A stretch of 64,000 bases of DNA from Atopobium sp. oral taxon 416 (GCF_018128285.1 NZ_CP072380.1:62001-126000), one strand, 5' to 3'; positions 1 through 9,886 are shown, numbered from the stretch's first letter. Notes: generated from the sequence alone by a model not told the origin. Program-made: numbers and translations.

Positions 1-158
1 GCCGCGAAGGAGGGGTCAGCTGCGTACTGCGGCAGCATTGTTTTGATAGCGACGGTACGGCCGAGTACCTGATCGAGGCCTCGATACACTGTTGCCATGC
101 CACCCGTACCGATCTTATCCTGTACGGCATAGCGGCCACCGAAAACTCTATTTGCCAT
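1..158 (-). CDS. pknB: PknB-like Ser/Thr protein kinase, N-terminal part (cut by window edge)
   Basis: Only the first 52 or so codons are in the window. They show a eukaryote-type kinase N-lobe: a glycine-rich loop reading GTGGMATVYRG at about residues 18-28, followed by VAIK with the ATP-anchoring lysine. The start is the ATG read leftwards from 158. It is the last visible gene of a minus-strand cluster with FhaA, FhaB, a PP2C phosphatase and a SEDS-PBP fusion. This is the usual setting of actinobacterial PknB, which senses peptidoglycan fragments and controls growth and division. The sensor (PASTA) part, if present, lies outside the window, so PknB rather than PknA is inferred from gene order. 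A 147-base gap separates it from the fusion gene. Confidence 0.9.
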   Translation of the reverse strand, partial: MANRVFGGRYAVQDKIGTGGMATVYRGLDQVLGRTVAIKTMLPQYAADPSFA

Positions 159-305
159 GAACAACCCCCATACACTCCGTGGGTACCCCCTGATGTAAGA
201 TTAGTCCGATATGATAAACATACCGCGTGAGACGACTCTGAATGTACCGTACAAGGCCGCGTGGCCCGCCCTTCACAATATGGGAACGGATACGGCGAAT
301 ATCGT

Positions 306-3167
306 TCATGTGATCGCCCCCTGTGCCTGCACAGCCAAACATTGCCGGATGATGCTCCCCCCCATGCGCGCGGCTGATCCTTCGATATCGCTGCCATTGC
401 CCTCAAGGCAGATTGAGACGGCGAGGGTCGGAGAATCATACGGCGCGAAGCCGATAAAGAGTGAGTTGCTGACTGCCCCACCGACTTCGGCGGTGCCTGT
501 CTTGCCGGCGACCTTCACGCCGGGGATGCGGGCCCCTGCCGCGGTGAATCCATCATCGACGACGCCGAGCATAGCGTCCGCGACGATATTCGCGGTTTTG
601 CCGGAGATCGGCTGGCCGAGTGAGCGGGGCTGTGTCGTGGTCGTAGTAGCACCTTGCGGCGAGAGCACGTGGTCCACAATGTAGGGATTCATCGTGACGC
701 CACCGTTGGCGATTGTAGCTGCGAGCAGCGCATTCTGCATCACGGTTGTCTGTGGGCCCGCAGGACTTGAGTGCTGCCCGACCGGCTGGCCGCAGGCTGC
801 CCACGCGGTCTCCCACCCAGCCATCTCGCTGGGATCCGGCATGAGGGAAGCGCTCGTGTAGAAGTCCTGGCCGATTGCGATACCGTAGCCAAAAGCCTTG
901 GCGTAGTCCACGAGGTTCTGTGCGCCGACTTTGACGCCGACTTGGCCGAACGCAACGTTCGAGGACATGGAGAGAGCCTTCTTGAGCGTGACCGTCCCGT
1001 AATTGTTGTGGTCGAAGTTCGTGACTGCAGCGCCGCCGATATTCATCTCCGACTGAGCGGAGATCATATCGTTGATGTTGTACGCGCCGGTGTCGATTGC
1101 GGCTGAGAGCGTCAGGACCTTGAATGTCGATCCGGGTGGGTAGAGCGAATCGGTTGCACGGTTCACGAGCGCCGTGCTGTTGGAGCTGAGCAGATCCCCG
1201 ATATCGCCGTAGTCGTACGAGGGGGAGGAGGCCTCCGCCAACACCTTGCCTGTTGAGGGCTCAATAACGACGATGGCACCGTTCCAGCCGTTCAGGGCAG
1301 CCTCGCAGATCTGCTGCATCTGAGAGTTGAGCGTCAACACGACTGAAGAGCCCGGCTGTGGGACGCCCGCCAGCGAATAGAGGGCGGATTGCCAGGTAGT
1401 GTAGTCGGTGTGGCCCGTCAGCGTCTCATTCATCGAGTTCTCGATGCCAGTCGAGCCATACTGCGAGGAGAGGTAGCCGACCGTGTGGATCGCAAGGTTG
1501 CCCTCCGGATGCGTGCGGACAAAAGTGCCGTCAGCCTGCTGAACACTCTCAGCGAGCGTCGCTCCATCGCTGGTGAGGATTGCGCCACGCTGTACGTAGG
1601 CGCTCTTTGTAATCGTATGGTTGTTGCTCGGCATGTTCTGAATGGTCTCCGCCCGCACCACTTGGATGTAGGTGAGGTTGCCGATCAGGACCGCAAAGAG
1701 CAGGGTGAAGACCGTGATCAGAGCGGTGAGGCGCTTGCCCAAGGCAACGCGTCCCAGCACACCGGATTCCGGTGTTGTCATCTCAAACCGGGCACGCGCA
1801 TGGTCGCCCTGGACCACGTTGGAGACTCCCGGGTTAGTGTTCTGGGCTTCGGTGGCCGCGGTGACCAGTTCCTTCTCCTTGCCGGTCGCTTCATCGCCGC
1901 ACTTGAGCAGCAAACCGACTGCGATGAAGCTCGAGAGCAGGGAAGAGCCGCCCTGGCTCATGAAAGGAAGGGTAACACCGGTCATCGGCAGAAGCTTCGT
2001 GACGCCGGCGACGATCAGGAAGGCCTGGAAGGCGATCGCAGTTGTCAGGCCGGTTGCCATGAATGCAGAGTTATCGGATTTAGCGCGTGCAGCGGTCGCA
2101 AAGCCTCTGACCGCGAACAGCATGTAGGCGATGAGGATTGCGGAGGCGCCGAGCAGGCCCATCTCTTCGCCGATTGCGGAGAAGATAAAGTCGCTCTCGA
2201 CGATCGGGATGTAGTCGGCAAGGCCGCGTCCGATACCGGTGCCGACCAAGCCGCCGTCAGCTAGTGAGTAGAGGGACTGGACAATCTGGTAGCCGTCACC
2301 CTGCGGGTCTGCCCAGGGGTTCAGCCAAATATCGACGCGGGTCTGTACATGGCCGAAGGCGTGGTAACAGAAGACCGAGCCGATGGCGAGCAGGATGAGG
2401 GACAGGAAAACGTAGCTCAAACGCCCGGTTGCGGTGTAGATCATAACGACAAAGATGATGAAGAAGAGCAGCGCCGAACCGAGGTCGCGCTCGAAGATAA
2501 CGACGAGCAGGGACAGCCCCCACATCACGAAGACTGGGAAGACCATGCGTGCCTGCGGGAGGGCCAGCGGCCCAAGCTTTCTGGTTGAGGCTGAGAGCAG
2601 CTCACGGTTCTCGGCGAGATAGCAGGCCAAGAAGATGATCAGCAGGATCTTGGCGAGCTCGCCCGGTTGGAACGAGAAGCCGCCGAATTCGATCCAGAGC
2701 TTTGAGCCGTAGTGCTCGGTGCCGATGATCATCGGGGCGATAAGGAAGATGATGCCTAAAGTCCCGAAGGTATATTTGTAGCGTGCCAGGTCATCGATGC
2801 TCTTGACGAAGAACAAGACGACGATCATTGCGATTACGGAGATGAAGAGCCACAGCACCTGGCTTTTCGCCGCATCGGGGGCGAGCCGGGTCACAAAGGT
2901 GATGCCGATGCCCGAGAGCAGAAAGACGATCGGCAGGATGACCGGATCTGCACCGGGCGCCAGCTTCCTAACCGCGATGTGGGCGAGGGCAAAGGAAACG
3001 AAGAGGCCGATGGGGATCGCGAGCGAGCTCAGCGTAACCGGGGTACCTGAGTTGATCAGGTACATGGCATAGATGAGGATGACCGGAATCGCTGCGGCAA
3101 ACAGAAGCGCCAGCTCTGTGGTGCGGCGGTTACCGCCCGATCTTGCCTGTGCGCTTGCCATGATCAT
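306..3167 (-). CDS. FtsW/RodA (SEDS) glycosyltransferase fused to a class B penicillin-binding transpeptidase
   Basis: This 953-residue protein joins two enzymes usually encoded separately. Residues about 15-425 are a polytopic SEDS domain with about ten membrane segments and the conserved loop around [16 protein letters not shown] and GTGIGRG; SEDS proteins polymerise lipid II into glycan strands. A linker of about 45 residues and one more membrane segment (about 480-500) lead to a transpeptidase domain. That domain carries STFK (catalytic Ser at about 680), SSN (735-737) and KTGTAE (889-894), the three penicillin-binding motifs in correct order and spacing. The start overlaps the phosphatase stop as ATGA. 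There is no frame break between the halves. In most actinobacteria the same cluster position holds separate rodA and pbpA genes, so this looks like their in-frame fusion. Confidence 0.95.
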   Translation of the reverse strand: MIMASAQARSGGNRRTTELALLFAAAIPVILIYAMYLINSGTPVTLSSLAIPIGLFVSFALAHIAVRKLAPGADPVILPIVFLLSGIGITFVTRLAPDAAKSQVLWLFISVIAMIVVLFFVKSIDDLARYKYTFGTLGIIFLIAPMIIGTEHYGSKLWIEFGGFSFQPGELAKILLIIFLACYLAENRELLSASTRKLGPLALPQARMVFPVFVMWGLSLLVVIFERDLGSALLFFIIFVVMIYTATGRLSYVFLSLILLAIGSVFCYHAFGHVQTRVDIWLNPWADPQGDGYQIVQSLYSLADGGLVGTGIGRGLADYIPIVESDFIFSAIGEEMGLLGASAILIAYMLFAVRGFATAARAKSDNSAFMATGLTTAIAFQAFLIVAGVTKLLPMTGVTLPFMSQGGSSLLSSFIAVGLLLKCGDEATGKEKELVTAATEAQNTNPGVSNVVQGDHARARFEMTTPESGVLGRVALGKRLTALITVFTLLFAVLIGNLTYIQVVRAETIQNMPSNNHTITKSAYVQRGAILTSDGATLAESVQQADGTFVRTHPEGNLAIHTVGYLSSQYGSTGIENSMNETLTGHTDYTTWQSALYSLAGVPQPGSSVVLTLNSQMQQICEAALNGWNGAIVVIEPSTGKVLAEASSPSYDYGDIGDLLSSNSTALVNRATDSLYPPGSTFKVLTLSAAIDTGAYNINDMISAQSEMNIGGAAVTNFDHNNYGTVTLKKALSMSSNVAFGQVGVKVGAQNLVDYAKAFGYGIAIGQDFYTSASLMPDPSEMAGWETAWAACGQPVGQHSSPAGPQTTVMQNALLAATIANGGVTMNPYIVDHVLSPQGATTTTTQPRSLGQPISGKTANIVADAMLGVVDDGFTAAGARIPGVKVAGKTGTAEVGGAVSNSLFIGFAPYDSPTLAVSICLEGNGSDIEGSAARMGGSIIRQCLAVQAQGAIT

Positions 3168-4492
3168 TCACCTCGCCCTTCTGGTTGCTCTGTCGCTGCT
3201 GAACTCTGCTGCGATGTATCGAGATTGTTCGTCCCTTCAGTGTTTTGTGAATCGTTGTTGAGTTCCTCTTTCGAGGTTGTGGATTTGACGTCTGAGGCCA
3301 CCGATGAGGCCTGTGAGCGCTGGGTGTCAATCTGCTCATGGTAGGAATTGATGGTATCCAGCGCGCTGTTCTCATCGTCGGTTCTGATCCCCTGTTCCAG
3401 TTGGCTTTGGGTTGCGTCCGGCAGATCTGCCACTTCGACCGACGTGGTTTCCACCAGATGGTTGAGTGGGATCCCGAAGACCTCAGAGTTGAGGCCCTGA
3501 TAGATACCGACCGTGCCCTCGTTGTTTCCCAGATACCAGGAAGAGTTGATCATGTTGGCCCCGATAGCGATTGCAAGTGCGAAGAGGGCCGCGAGTGCGA
3601 TGACCCACACCAGGGCCTGCTTCTTACGTTGCTGGCGGTGCTTTTCCGCCGAGCCGTCGTCAGTCACATCGACGACGACTACGGTCACGTTGTCGTGGCC
3701 GCCTGCTTCAAGCGCCGCAGAGGTCAGCGCATCGGCAGCGTCCTGAGGGGTCGCCGAGGATACCGCGATCGACTCAATGCTGCTGTCGGGCACCATGCTC
3801 GAAAGTCCATCGGAGCAGATAATGATGCGGTCCCCGGTGCGGACCTCGAGCGTGAAGTGATCCGCGTACATATCGGGGTCTGACCCGAGCGCGCGGGTGA
3901 TGATGGAGCGGGAGGGGTGGACCCGTGCCTCGTCGGTGGTGATCTGCCCGGCGTCGACCAATTCCTCCACATAGGAGTGGTCATGGGTGACGCGTACGAG
4001 CACGCCGCCGCTCATCAGGTAGACGCGGGAGTCACCCACGTGGGCGACCGCCATATGGTTTTTATCGATTACAATCGCGCTGGCCGTGCACCCCATGCCC
4101 TCTTTGCCTTCGCCGGATTGGGCCGACTCAATGATAGCGGAGTTCGCCTCTTCGACGGCTCCACCCAAGATTGCGTCATCCGCGGTGGAAGGCGCCAGCT
4201 GTGAGAGGGTGCGTACCGCGATCGCGCTTGCCACTTCTCCGGCAGCGTGTCCGCCCATACCGTCACAGACGGCAAAGAGCGGTGCCTGCACCAGGAAAGA
4301 GTCTTCATTGTGTCCGCGCACGAGGCCGACGTCTGAGCGTGAGCCCCACCGCAGGCGGTCACTGTGTCCGGTGACTACATCAGCGTCTTTGCGCCCAGTG
4401 ATCGGCAGCGGCTCATGTCCGGGCGAAGGCACCGGTTTGGGCTTGCGTGCACGTTTTGTTCGGGGAGCAGTGCGTTTAAAGGGAAGTCTCAT
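3164..4492 (-). CDS. PP2C-family Ser/Thr phosphatase (PstP-like), membrane-anchored
   Basis: The 442-residue protein is predicted to reverse phosphorylation by the neighbouring Ser/Thr kinases. The metal-binding PP2C motifs are all present: [11 protein letters not shown] at about 54-64, [12 protein letters not shown] at about 75-86, VGDSRVYL at 152-159, CSDGL at 226-230 and HDNVTVVVV at 266-274. A basic N-terminal stretch of about 35 residues precedes the domain. One membrane segment at about 293-313 is followed by a mostly acidic, Ser/Thr-rich extracytoplasmic tail, as in PstP. The gene overlaps fhaB upstream and the SEDS-PBP gene downstream by four bases each (ATGA), which indicates translational coupling. 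Confidence 0.95.
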   Translation of the reverse strand: MRLPFKRTAPRTKRARKPKPVPSPGHEPLPITGRKDADVVTGHSDRLRWGSRSDVGLVRGHNEDSFLVQAPLFAVCDGMGGHAAGEVASAIAVRTLSQLAPSTADDAILGGAVEEANSAIIESAQSGEGKEGMGCTASAIVIDKNHMAVAHVGDSRVYLMSGGVLVRVTHDHSYVEELVDAGQITTDEARVHPSRSIITRALGSDPDMYADHFTLEVRTGDRIIICSDGLSSMVPDSSIESIAVSSATPQDAADALTSAALEAGGHDNVTVVVVDVTDDGSAEKHRQQRKKQALVWVIALAALFALAIAIGANMINSSWYLGNNEGTVGIYQGLNSEVFGIPLNHLVETTSVEVADLPDATQSQLEQGIRTDDENSALDTINSYHEQIDTQRSQASSVASDVKSTTSKEELNNDSQNTEGTNNLDTSQQSSAATEQPEGRGE

Positions 4493-4902
4493 CGACGCCC
4501 GACCTTGAGAATTGTGTCTCCGATCTGTACCTCATCCCCATCGCGCAGCGTCACCGGTTGGGCGATGATGTGCCCGTTGACCATCGTGCCGTTGGTCGAT
4601 TGGAGATCCTCAAGTACCAGTGCGGGCCCCTGTAGCGAAAAGCGCGCGTGGGTCGCGGAGACAAAGGGTTCATCTATCACAATATCCGAAGAGGGAGAGC
4701 GGCCTACGACAACCGGCCCTAGGATATCGATGTGAAGGCCGCGCAGACTTTTCGCGCCCTTCTCCACGTCGATGCACCAGATCGCCGAATCGGTGCGCTG
4801 CCCCTTCACTAGGCCGATACCGGAGCGCATGGCGGCGAAGAGGAAGAGGTAGAGGAGGACCACGAGGAGGATGCGGCCGAAGAATAAGACAAGATCGATC
4901 AT
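4489..4902 (-). CDS. fhaB: FhaB-like FHA-domain membrane protein
   Basis: This 137-residue protein has an N-terminal membrane segment (about residues 4-26) and an FHA domain at about 60-135. The phosphothreonine-binding signature GRSPSSDIVI, SATHARF and STNGTMVNG is clear. FHA proteins of this type dock phosphorylated kinases and cell-wall proteins. I chose the ATG at 4902 because it begins the hydrophobic segment and lies just after the fhaA stop; a longer in-frame start would sit inside fhaA and add about 34 residues of shadow sequence. The stop overlaps the phosphatase start. Actinobacterial homologues (FhaB/FipA) act with PknA/PknB in division; that role is inferred from family and context. 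Confidence 0.9.
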   Translation of the reverse strand: MIDLVLFFGRILLVVLLYLFLFAAMRSGIGLVKGQRTDSAIWCIDVEKGAKSLRGLHIDILGPVVVGRSPSSDIVIDEPFVSATHARFSLQGPALVLEDLQSTNGTMVNGHIIAQPVTLRDGDEVQIGDTILKVGRR

Positions 4903-4903
4903 A

Positions 4904-5995
4904 TCAGCTCTCCCGGAACTCGAGGTTCTCGAGACCGATGTTGATGATATCCCCATTGCTGAGCGCGCAGGCGGTAACTTCAGCATCGTTGACGAAGGTT
5001 CCATTCGTTGAGTCTAGGTCTTGGATATACCAGTGGCTCCCGTCATAGGAAAGTATCGCGTGATGGCGGGAGACATTGGGGTCACGCAGTACTATGCCAC
5101 CGGAGTTTTTTTCACGCCCGATCGGCGTCTGTGGGGCATATGCCGTGTAGACGCGCCCGGTGGACATGTCCTGCAGTGTGCAGGTGACCTCATTTTTGCG
5201 TGCAGGAGCAGGGCGGCGTGAGGCTTCGCGTGAAGGAGCATAGGACCTTCCTGTCTGCCACTCAGGTCTGGCCGGTTGGGGCCGCAACTTTGTTCTCGGC
5301 TCGCGGAATGCTGCCGAACGCGGACGAGAGGTCGACGTCCCGGCAACAACTGGGGAGGGTTCCTGCGAAGGACCCGGATAGGGTTGCTGCACGATAGGAT
5401 TCGGTGCAGCTGAAGCGGACAGATCGAGGTCATCGTTGCTCGGCATCACATCAAGCCCTGCATAGGAGTTCTCCTCGGCCTTCGCAGCCTCGGGGAAGCG
5501 TTCAGAGGTTTGGGGCCGCCGTGGGGCAGGTGCCGCCTCAGGGATACGTGGGATTGGTTGGGCACCATTGCCGCGAGCGATGCCGCCGATGAACACTTTT
5601 TCTTCCTCACGCAGACGGTTGAGCGAGCGTGGATCCACGTTCTCAGCGAAGACCGAAAATTTTCCCCTTTTGAGCGAGGGATCTACCATAAAACGAACCA
5701 GGGGTTTTCCGGTGAAAACATAGCCCTTTTTATTTGCCTGGCCCTCAATGAACTTGGCGATCTCAGAGGTGAGATCGCCATAGAGCGGTCGCATATACGC
5801 ATCGTCGTCTGCAGAGACGAGGATGGTATAGAGGCCTGGCGCGGTGTCCACGCCGTCTATCACAAACGTCTCGTTCTCCATCTCCCGAGCTGCACGTTTG
5901 GCAAGTTTTTTGAAGGAGAAGGGGGCGGTGTAGCCTTCCGGTGTCGCATTAAAGATCGCAGCGATGCGCTCTTCAAAGACGTTTAAAAAATTCAT
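4904..5995 (-). CDS. fhaA: FhaA-like protein: DUF3662 domain plus C-terminal FHA domain
   Basis: The protein has 363 residues. Residues about 1-125 match the DUF3662/FhaA N-terminal domain, a soluble module seen only beside FHA domains in actinobacteria. A proline- and serine-rich linker (about 140-270) follows. The C-terminal FHA domain (about 280-360) has GREKNSGGIVL, VSRHHAIL and DSTNGTFVND. The start ATG at 5995 follows an AGAAGGG ribosome site and lies 8 bases after the stop of the upstream kinase. In mycobacteria FhaA binds phosphorylated MviN/MurJ and links kinase signalling to peptidoglycan precursor export; the same role is likely here but not shown by sequence. Confidence 0.92.
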   Translation of the reverse strand: MNFLNVFEERIAAIFNATPEGYTAPFSFKKLAKRAAREMENETFVIDGVDTAPGLYTILVSADDDAYMRPLYGDLTSEIAKFIEGQANKKGYVFTGKPLVRFMVDPSLKRGKFSVFAENVDPRSLNRLREEEKVFIGGIARGNGAQPIPRIPEAAPAPRRPQTSERFPEAAKAEENSYAGLDVMPSNDDLDLSASAAPNPIVQQPYPGPSQEPSPVVAGTSTSRPRSAAFREPRTKLRPQPARPEWQTGRSYAPSREASRRPAPARKNEVTCTLQDMSTGRVYTAYAPQTPIGREKNSGGIVLRDPNVSRHHAILSYDGSHWYIQDLDSTNGTFVNDAEVTACALSNGDIINIGLENLEFRES

Positions 5996-6003
5996 ATACG
6001 TAA

Positions 6004-7785
6004 CTACCCTTCTGATTCAACTACCACAGGGCCCTTCAGGGCCGCAACAAAGCACATGACAATACTTAAGAATATCTCAAATACGAGGCCCACTATCTCT
6101 TGAGCCGACCATATGCCGCTATTTTCCACTCCATGAGCGAGCACTTGAAAGAATATTATTATACCAGCACAACTGAGCTGAGCGATATTGGCCCTCCAGC
6201 CGCCGCGGTCGCGTCCGATCAGACTCGCGGCAAGGCCCGCAAGGCTGCACCCCACAAGCGAAAGCAGCTGTGCGCGTGAGGAGAGCTGGGCTATCAAGGC
6301 GTCGACAACAGCGGGTGCATTGAAGCCGGTCTGGAGGCTCAAAGAAAAAAACTGGTTGAGCACCCACGCAAAAGCGCTGCTCACAAAGGCTGTGAGCGGG
6401 CGGAAGACAAATCCGCACAGGTTGGCCGAGGCAGATGGGATATGGGCCACACAGGAAAACAGCGCTGCGATACTTGACGCCTTAGTTGTCGACCCGCACG
6501 CAATCCACCATGTGATACCTAAAGCTCCGACTGCGACAAGCGTGAGCAACGTCGCCTGATTGAAGTGGGCGATGCCTAAGGCGGCTAACAGAGAGAGCAG
6601 AAAGGATAGAAAACCTGAAGGTGGCCAGAGCGCCGCAAGCGCGGAAGCGATGATAACGGCGGCGGCGATCGAGGCCTTTGAAGCGAAGAGCACCGGCGCG
6701 ATACTAAAGATGCAGAGACCGGTCACTAAGGCGCTCGTACTTTTAAGGATTAGCGGCTCGAGCCAGGGGAAGCGTTCGGCCGCCGGGGTCTTCTCCCGGT
6801 AGACCTCACTCCACTCCTCTTCGGTGGGCTCATCGTCCTGTGCCTGCAAGACAAGATTCTGTAATGACTTTTGTCCAGCGCCCGGGATTCCTAAGAGCGG
6901 TATCAGGTGATTCATGAGGGATTCCACCGAACTGTAGCGGTCCTGGGGATTAATGGCCAGGCACTTCTCCAGCACGAGCTCGATATCCTGATTGAGGGTC
7001 AGATTCTCCTGCGCCAGAGAAACGGCAGGTCCCTGTAAGATTTTAGCGAGGGATTCCTCAGCGGTATCTGCCTCAAATGGGTTGACCCCGCACAGTGCGG
7101 TCCACAGTACGACACCCAAAGAAAAGATGTCGGTCCGCTCATCGACGAGCTGGCCGTTGATCTGCTCAGGTGGCATGTAGCCGATGGTGCCGCCGCGCGC
7201 TCCACCGTAGCCCACCGCAGAGGCGAGCGTCGACATACCAAAGTCGGTGAGTTTTGCGATGCCGGAGCGGTCAATCATAATGTTGGAGGGCTTGATATCG
7301 AGGTGAAGCACCCCATTCTCGTGGGCGTACTGAAGCGCCGATCCCACGCAGGTCAACAAGTGTGCGCACTCCTCATAGGTCAGGCAGCCCCCTTCAACCC
7401 GTTTGAGCAGCTCAAGCAGGTTGAGCCCATCGATGTACTCCATAACGAGATAGGCATAGCGGCCGGCGCTCTCGAAGTCGTGGACTGCAACGATATTGGG
7501 ATGGGCAAGCAAGCTGGAGGTCCGGGCTTCCTGAAGCGCCTCTCGCAGTGAGGATGCCTCGGCTTCCTCACTGTCGGAGAGGCTCAAGGGGATCACCTTG
7601 ATGGCTACGCGGCGTTGCAACCGCGTATCCCAGCAGACCAGCACGCGTCCAAACCCGCCTTGCCCGCATTTCTCCACGACGCGATAGCGCCCTAATAAAA
7701 GCGGCATATCCGCTTGAGCAGGGACTGTACCCTGCGTCACTGTTTGCGTAGTATCTGAAGGCTCTCCCTGTGTATCAAAAGCCAC
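6004..7785 (-). CDS. Ser/Thr protein kinase with polytopic C-terminal membrane domain
   Basis: This is the first gene of the envelope-signalling operon (593 residues). The kinase domain (about 34-310) has the glycine loop GQGGFGRV (41-48), the ATP lysine in VAIK (K63), the catalytic loop HLDIKPSN (161-168) and DFG (181-183). The usual arginine before the catalytic aspartate is leucine (HLD), so it is a non-RD kinase that may not need activation-loop phosphorylation. Residues about 350-580 hold several strongly hydrophobic segments instead of PASTA repeats. The start is GTG at 7785, chosen for its AAAGGAA ribosome site. It occupies the place of PknA in related clusters but its membrane part is different, so I give no symbol. 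Confidence 0.93.
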   Translation of the reverse strand: MAFDTQGEPSDTTQTVTQGTVPAQADMPLLLGRYRVVEKCGQGGFGRVLVCWDTRLQRRVAIKVIPLSLSDSEEAEASSLREALQEARTSSLLAHPNIVAVHDFESAGRYAYLVMEYIDGLNLLELLKRVEGGCLTYEECAHLLTCVGSALQYAHENGVLHLDIKPSNIMIDRSGIAKLTDFGMSTLASAVGYGGARGGTIGYMPPEQINGQLVDERTDIFSLGVVLWTALCGVNPFEADTAEESLAKILQGPAVSLAQENLTLNQDIELVLEKCLAINPQDRYSSVESLMNHLIPLLGIPGAGQKSLQNLVLQAQDDEPTEEEWSEVYREKTPAAERFPWLEPLILKSTSALVTGLCIFSIAPVLFASKASIAAAVIIASALAALWPPSGFLSFLLSLLAALGIAHFNQATLLTLVAVGALGITWWIACGSTTKASSIAALFSCVAHIPSASANLCGFVFRPLTAFVSSAFAWVLNQFFSLSLQTGFNAPAVVDALIAQLSSRAQLLSLVGCSLAGLAASLIGRDRGGWRANIAQLSCAGIIIFFQVLAHGVENSGIWSAQEIVGLVFEIFLSIVMCFVAALKGPVVVESEG

Positions 7786-7879
7786 TGTTTAAATTCCTTT
7801 TGCCGCCTGTGCTATACCAACCTATGTGGCTCAGTAACAGATCACAAGACTTTCTGTGAAAAGTATAGAATTTTGAGTG

Positions 7880-7909
7880 TTGCTATTATAGGTCATTGTG
7901 AGGTACAAT
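7880..7909 (+). promoter_or_regulatory. Candidate promoter of tRNA-Leu
   Basis: TTGCTA at 7880-7885 and TACAAT at 7904-7909 are 18 bases apart and close to sigma-70-type -35 and -10 boxes. The predicted start of transcription falls just ahead of the mature tRNA 5' end. Confidence 0.5.
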
Positions 7910-7919
7910 ACCACAGCAC

Positions 7920-8006
7920 GCGGGTGTGGCGGAATTGGCAGACGCGTACGGTTCAGGTCCGTATGAGGGTTCCCTCATGAAGGTTCAAGTCCTTTCACCC
8001 GCACCA
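7920..8006 (+). tRNA. tRNA-Leu (anticodon CAG)
   Basis: The sequence folds as a type II tRNA with a long variable arm. The acceptor GCGGGTG pairs with CACCCGC, the anticodon loop is TTCAGGT, and CCA is encoded at 8004-8006. A strong terminator follows 10 bases later. Confidence 0.97.
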
Positions 8007-8016
8007 GAAGAGATGC

Positions 8017-8050
8017 AAAAATCCCCGTTGGCGACCAACGGGGATTTTTT
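8017..8050 (+). terminator. Rho-independent terminator of tRNA-Leu
   Basis: A near-perfect stem, ATCCCCGTTGG with CCAACGGGGAT around a CGA loop, is flanked by A-rich and T-rich runs. It could stop transcription from both sides, including the small minus-strand gene at 8074-8274. Confidence 0.95.
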
Positions 8051-8073
8051 CTGCATACGATAAGGTCCACACC

Positions 8074-8274
8074 CTAATTGTCGTCTTCATTCTCATCGTC
8101 GTCGAGCAGATCCCAATCGTCCTCAGACTTCTTGTGGTTATAGTATTGCTGCTTTGTTTTCCGCTCGAGCAGATACGCAATGAGCAAGAAGAACAGGATA
8201 CCACCGACGACCAGGGTGATGACGCCTGGGCGTGTATTAAAGAGCCAATTGAAAAAACCACCAACCGCAGCCAT
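8074..8274 (-). CDS. Small single-pass membrane protein of unknown function
   Basis: The 66-residue protein has a hydrophobic segment (about residues 13-37), then a basic patch (ERKTKQQYYNHKK), and ends in a strongly acidic tail of Asp and Glu. I placed the start at the ATG read from 8274 because an AGAAAGG ribosome site lies at suitable distance; an in-frame ATG 21 bases further upstream has no clear ribosome site. It stands alone between the tRNA-Leu terminator and serS, divergent from serS. I do not recognise a family. The charge layout suggests a cytoplasmic acidic tail on a membrane anchor. Confidence 0.7.
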   Translation of the reverse strand: MAAVGGFFNWLFNTRPGVITLVVGGILFFLLIAYLLERKTKQQYYNHKKSEDDWDLLDDDENEDDN

Positions 8275-8428
8275 TATCTGTACCTTTCTGTACATACCGA
8301 GAATGGACCAGAGTCAAGTATATACTTGAGTGACTTGAGTGGAGCTTGTTAGTCTCTACTATAAGTTGTTGCATGTAGTTCCTAAAAGTTTGAAACGTTT
8401 ACAAAAAGAAAGTAGAGGAATCGCATCG

Positions 8429-9715
8429 ATGCTTGATATCAAGTTTGTGAGGGAGAACCCCGATATTGTCGATAAGTCCTGCGCGTCGCGCCAAAACGTC
8501 CACTGGGACCGCGAGAAGTTCTTTGAGCTCGACGAAGAGCGCCGCTCCGTCATCGCTGAAGTTGAACAGCTCCAGGCCGAGCGCAACAGCGTCTCAAAGC
8601 AGATCGGCAAGCTACTCCGTGATGGGAAGAAGGGTGAGGCTGAGGCGGCGAAGGAGAAGGTAGCCGCCCACAAGAAGCACATTCAGGAGCTCAACGACAA
8701 GCGTGCACAAGTCGAGAAGGATCTCTTTGACCTTATTGCCACTATCCCCAACATACCGCATAAGACTGTACCGTACGGCGTCGATGACTCCGACAACCCT
8801 GAGGTTCGACGCTGGGGAGAGCCGACCCACTTTGATTTCAAGCCGAAGGCCCACTGGGACCTCGGCCCGACGACCGGCATGCTCGACTTTGACCGTGGCA
8901 TCAAGCTTGCGGGCACCCGCTTTGTACTGCTCGGTGGCGCCGGCGCCCTGATGGAGCGTGCACTGATTGCGTTTTTTCTTGACACCCATATCGAGGCTGG
9001 CTTCAAAGAGTGGTGGCCGCCTGTGATCACCAACTATGATTCTCTGTTTGGAACCGGCCAGCTGCCGAAGTTCGACCAGGATCTCTACCACGTCAGTGGA
9101 GGCATGTACCTGATCCCGACCGCGGAAGTCATGCTCACCAATATTCACCGCGGTGAGGTGCTCGATGGGGGCAAGCTGCCGCTGTGGTACACCGCCTACA
9201 CCCCCTGCTTTCGTGAGGAGGCTGGCTCCGCCGGTCGTGACACCCGTGGCATCATCCGTGTCCACGAGTTCGACAAGGTCGAGATGGTCAAGTTCTCAAA
9301 GCCTGAGAATTCCATGGATGAGCTGGAGAGTATGACGCATGAGGCAGAGCGTTGCCTGCAGCTTCTCAAGCTTCCGTATCACGTCGTGAACCTGTGCACC
9401 GGCGACTTAGGCTTCAGCGCAACCAAGTGCTACGATCTCGAGGTGTGGCTCCCGAGCTACAATAACTATAAGGAGATCTCCTCCTGCTCGAACTGCTGGG
9501 ACTTCCAGGCACGCCGCGCAAACATCAAGTACCGCGATCTTTCCAAGTTTAAGGGAACCCGCCTGGTCCACACGCTGAATGGCTCTGGCTTGGCAGTTGG
9601 CAGAACGATGGCAGCCATTATGGAGAACTATCAGAATGAGGATGGCTCTATCGCCGTACCGGAGGTGCTGCGCCCCTACATGCACGATATGGAAGTCATC
9701 AAGCCTGTCAAATAG
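8429..9715 (+). CDS. serS: Seryl-tRNA synthetase
   Basis: SerRS charges tRNA-Ser with serine. The 428-residue length is typical. The N-terminal coiled-coil tRNA-binding arm spans about residues 30-105. Class II catalytic motifs follow: motif 2 includes PCFREEAGSAGRDTRG and motif 3 is NGSGLAVGRTMAAI. I chose ATG 8429, which has an AGAGGAA ribosome site and begins the conserved MLDIKFVREN start; a longer frame upstream lacks support. Four tRNA-Ser genes-worth of decoding capacity is partly encoded nearby (GCT, GGA and CGA in this window). I see no T-box leader. Confidence 0.98.
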   Translation: MLDIKFVRENPDIVDKSCASRQNVHWDREKFFELDEERRSVIAEVEQLQAERNSVSKQIGKLLRDGKKGEAEAAKEKVAAHKKHIQELNDKRAQVEKDLFDLIATIPNIPHKTVPYGVDDSDNPEVRRWGEPTHFDFKPKAHWDLGPTTGMLDFDRGIKLAGTRFVLLGGAGALMERALIAFFLDTHIEAGFKEWWPPVITNYDSLFGTGQLPKFDQDLYHVSGGMYLIPTAEVMLTNIHRGEVLDGGKLPLWYTAYTPCFREEAGSAGRDTRGIIRVHEFDKVEMVKFSKPENSMDELESMTHEAERCLQLLKLPYHVVNLCTGDLGFSATKCYDLEVWLPSYNNYKEISSCSNCWDFQARRANIKYRDLSKFKGTRLVHTLNGSGLAVGRTMAAIMENYQNEDGSIAVPEVLRPYMHDMEVIKPVK

Positions 9716-9849
9716 GCTATACGCTCACAAATAGATCGAGGCTCTCGGCAAGCTGATCTCAGCAGGGTACTTGTTGGGGTCACCGGTTTTTTAGAGGGAT
9801 ACACAACCATCTGTAAGGTTCGGTCTTTCCTCACAGTCTCTCCAAAATA

Positions 9850-9886
9850 CGAACATATGTTCTAGTTAGACACAGAATCGTACTAT
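9850..9886 (+). promoter_or_regulatory. Candidate LexA (SOS) box overlapping a promoter
   Basis: CGAACATATGTTCT at 9850-9863 contains the perfect palindrome GAAC-ATAT-GTTC, the core of the Gram-positive LexA box (GAAC-N4-GTTC). A -10-like TACTAT lies at 9881-9886, 17 bases after a possible -35 (TGTTCT) that overlaps the box, the usual place for LexA repression. The next start codon is at 9918. Confidence 0.6.

Noticed and set aside
1389-2264. Long plus-strand frame opposite the SEDS-PBP gene
   Set aside because: It is an antisense shadow of a well-supported gene with no recognisable domain.
8275-8295. Earlier start for the small membrane protein
   Set aside because: The in-frame ATG lacks a ribosome site, while the ATG at 8274 has AGAAAGG upstream.
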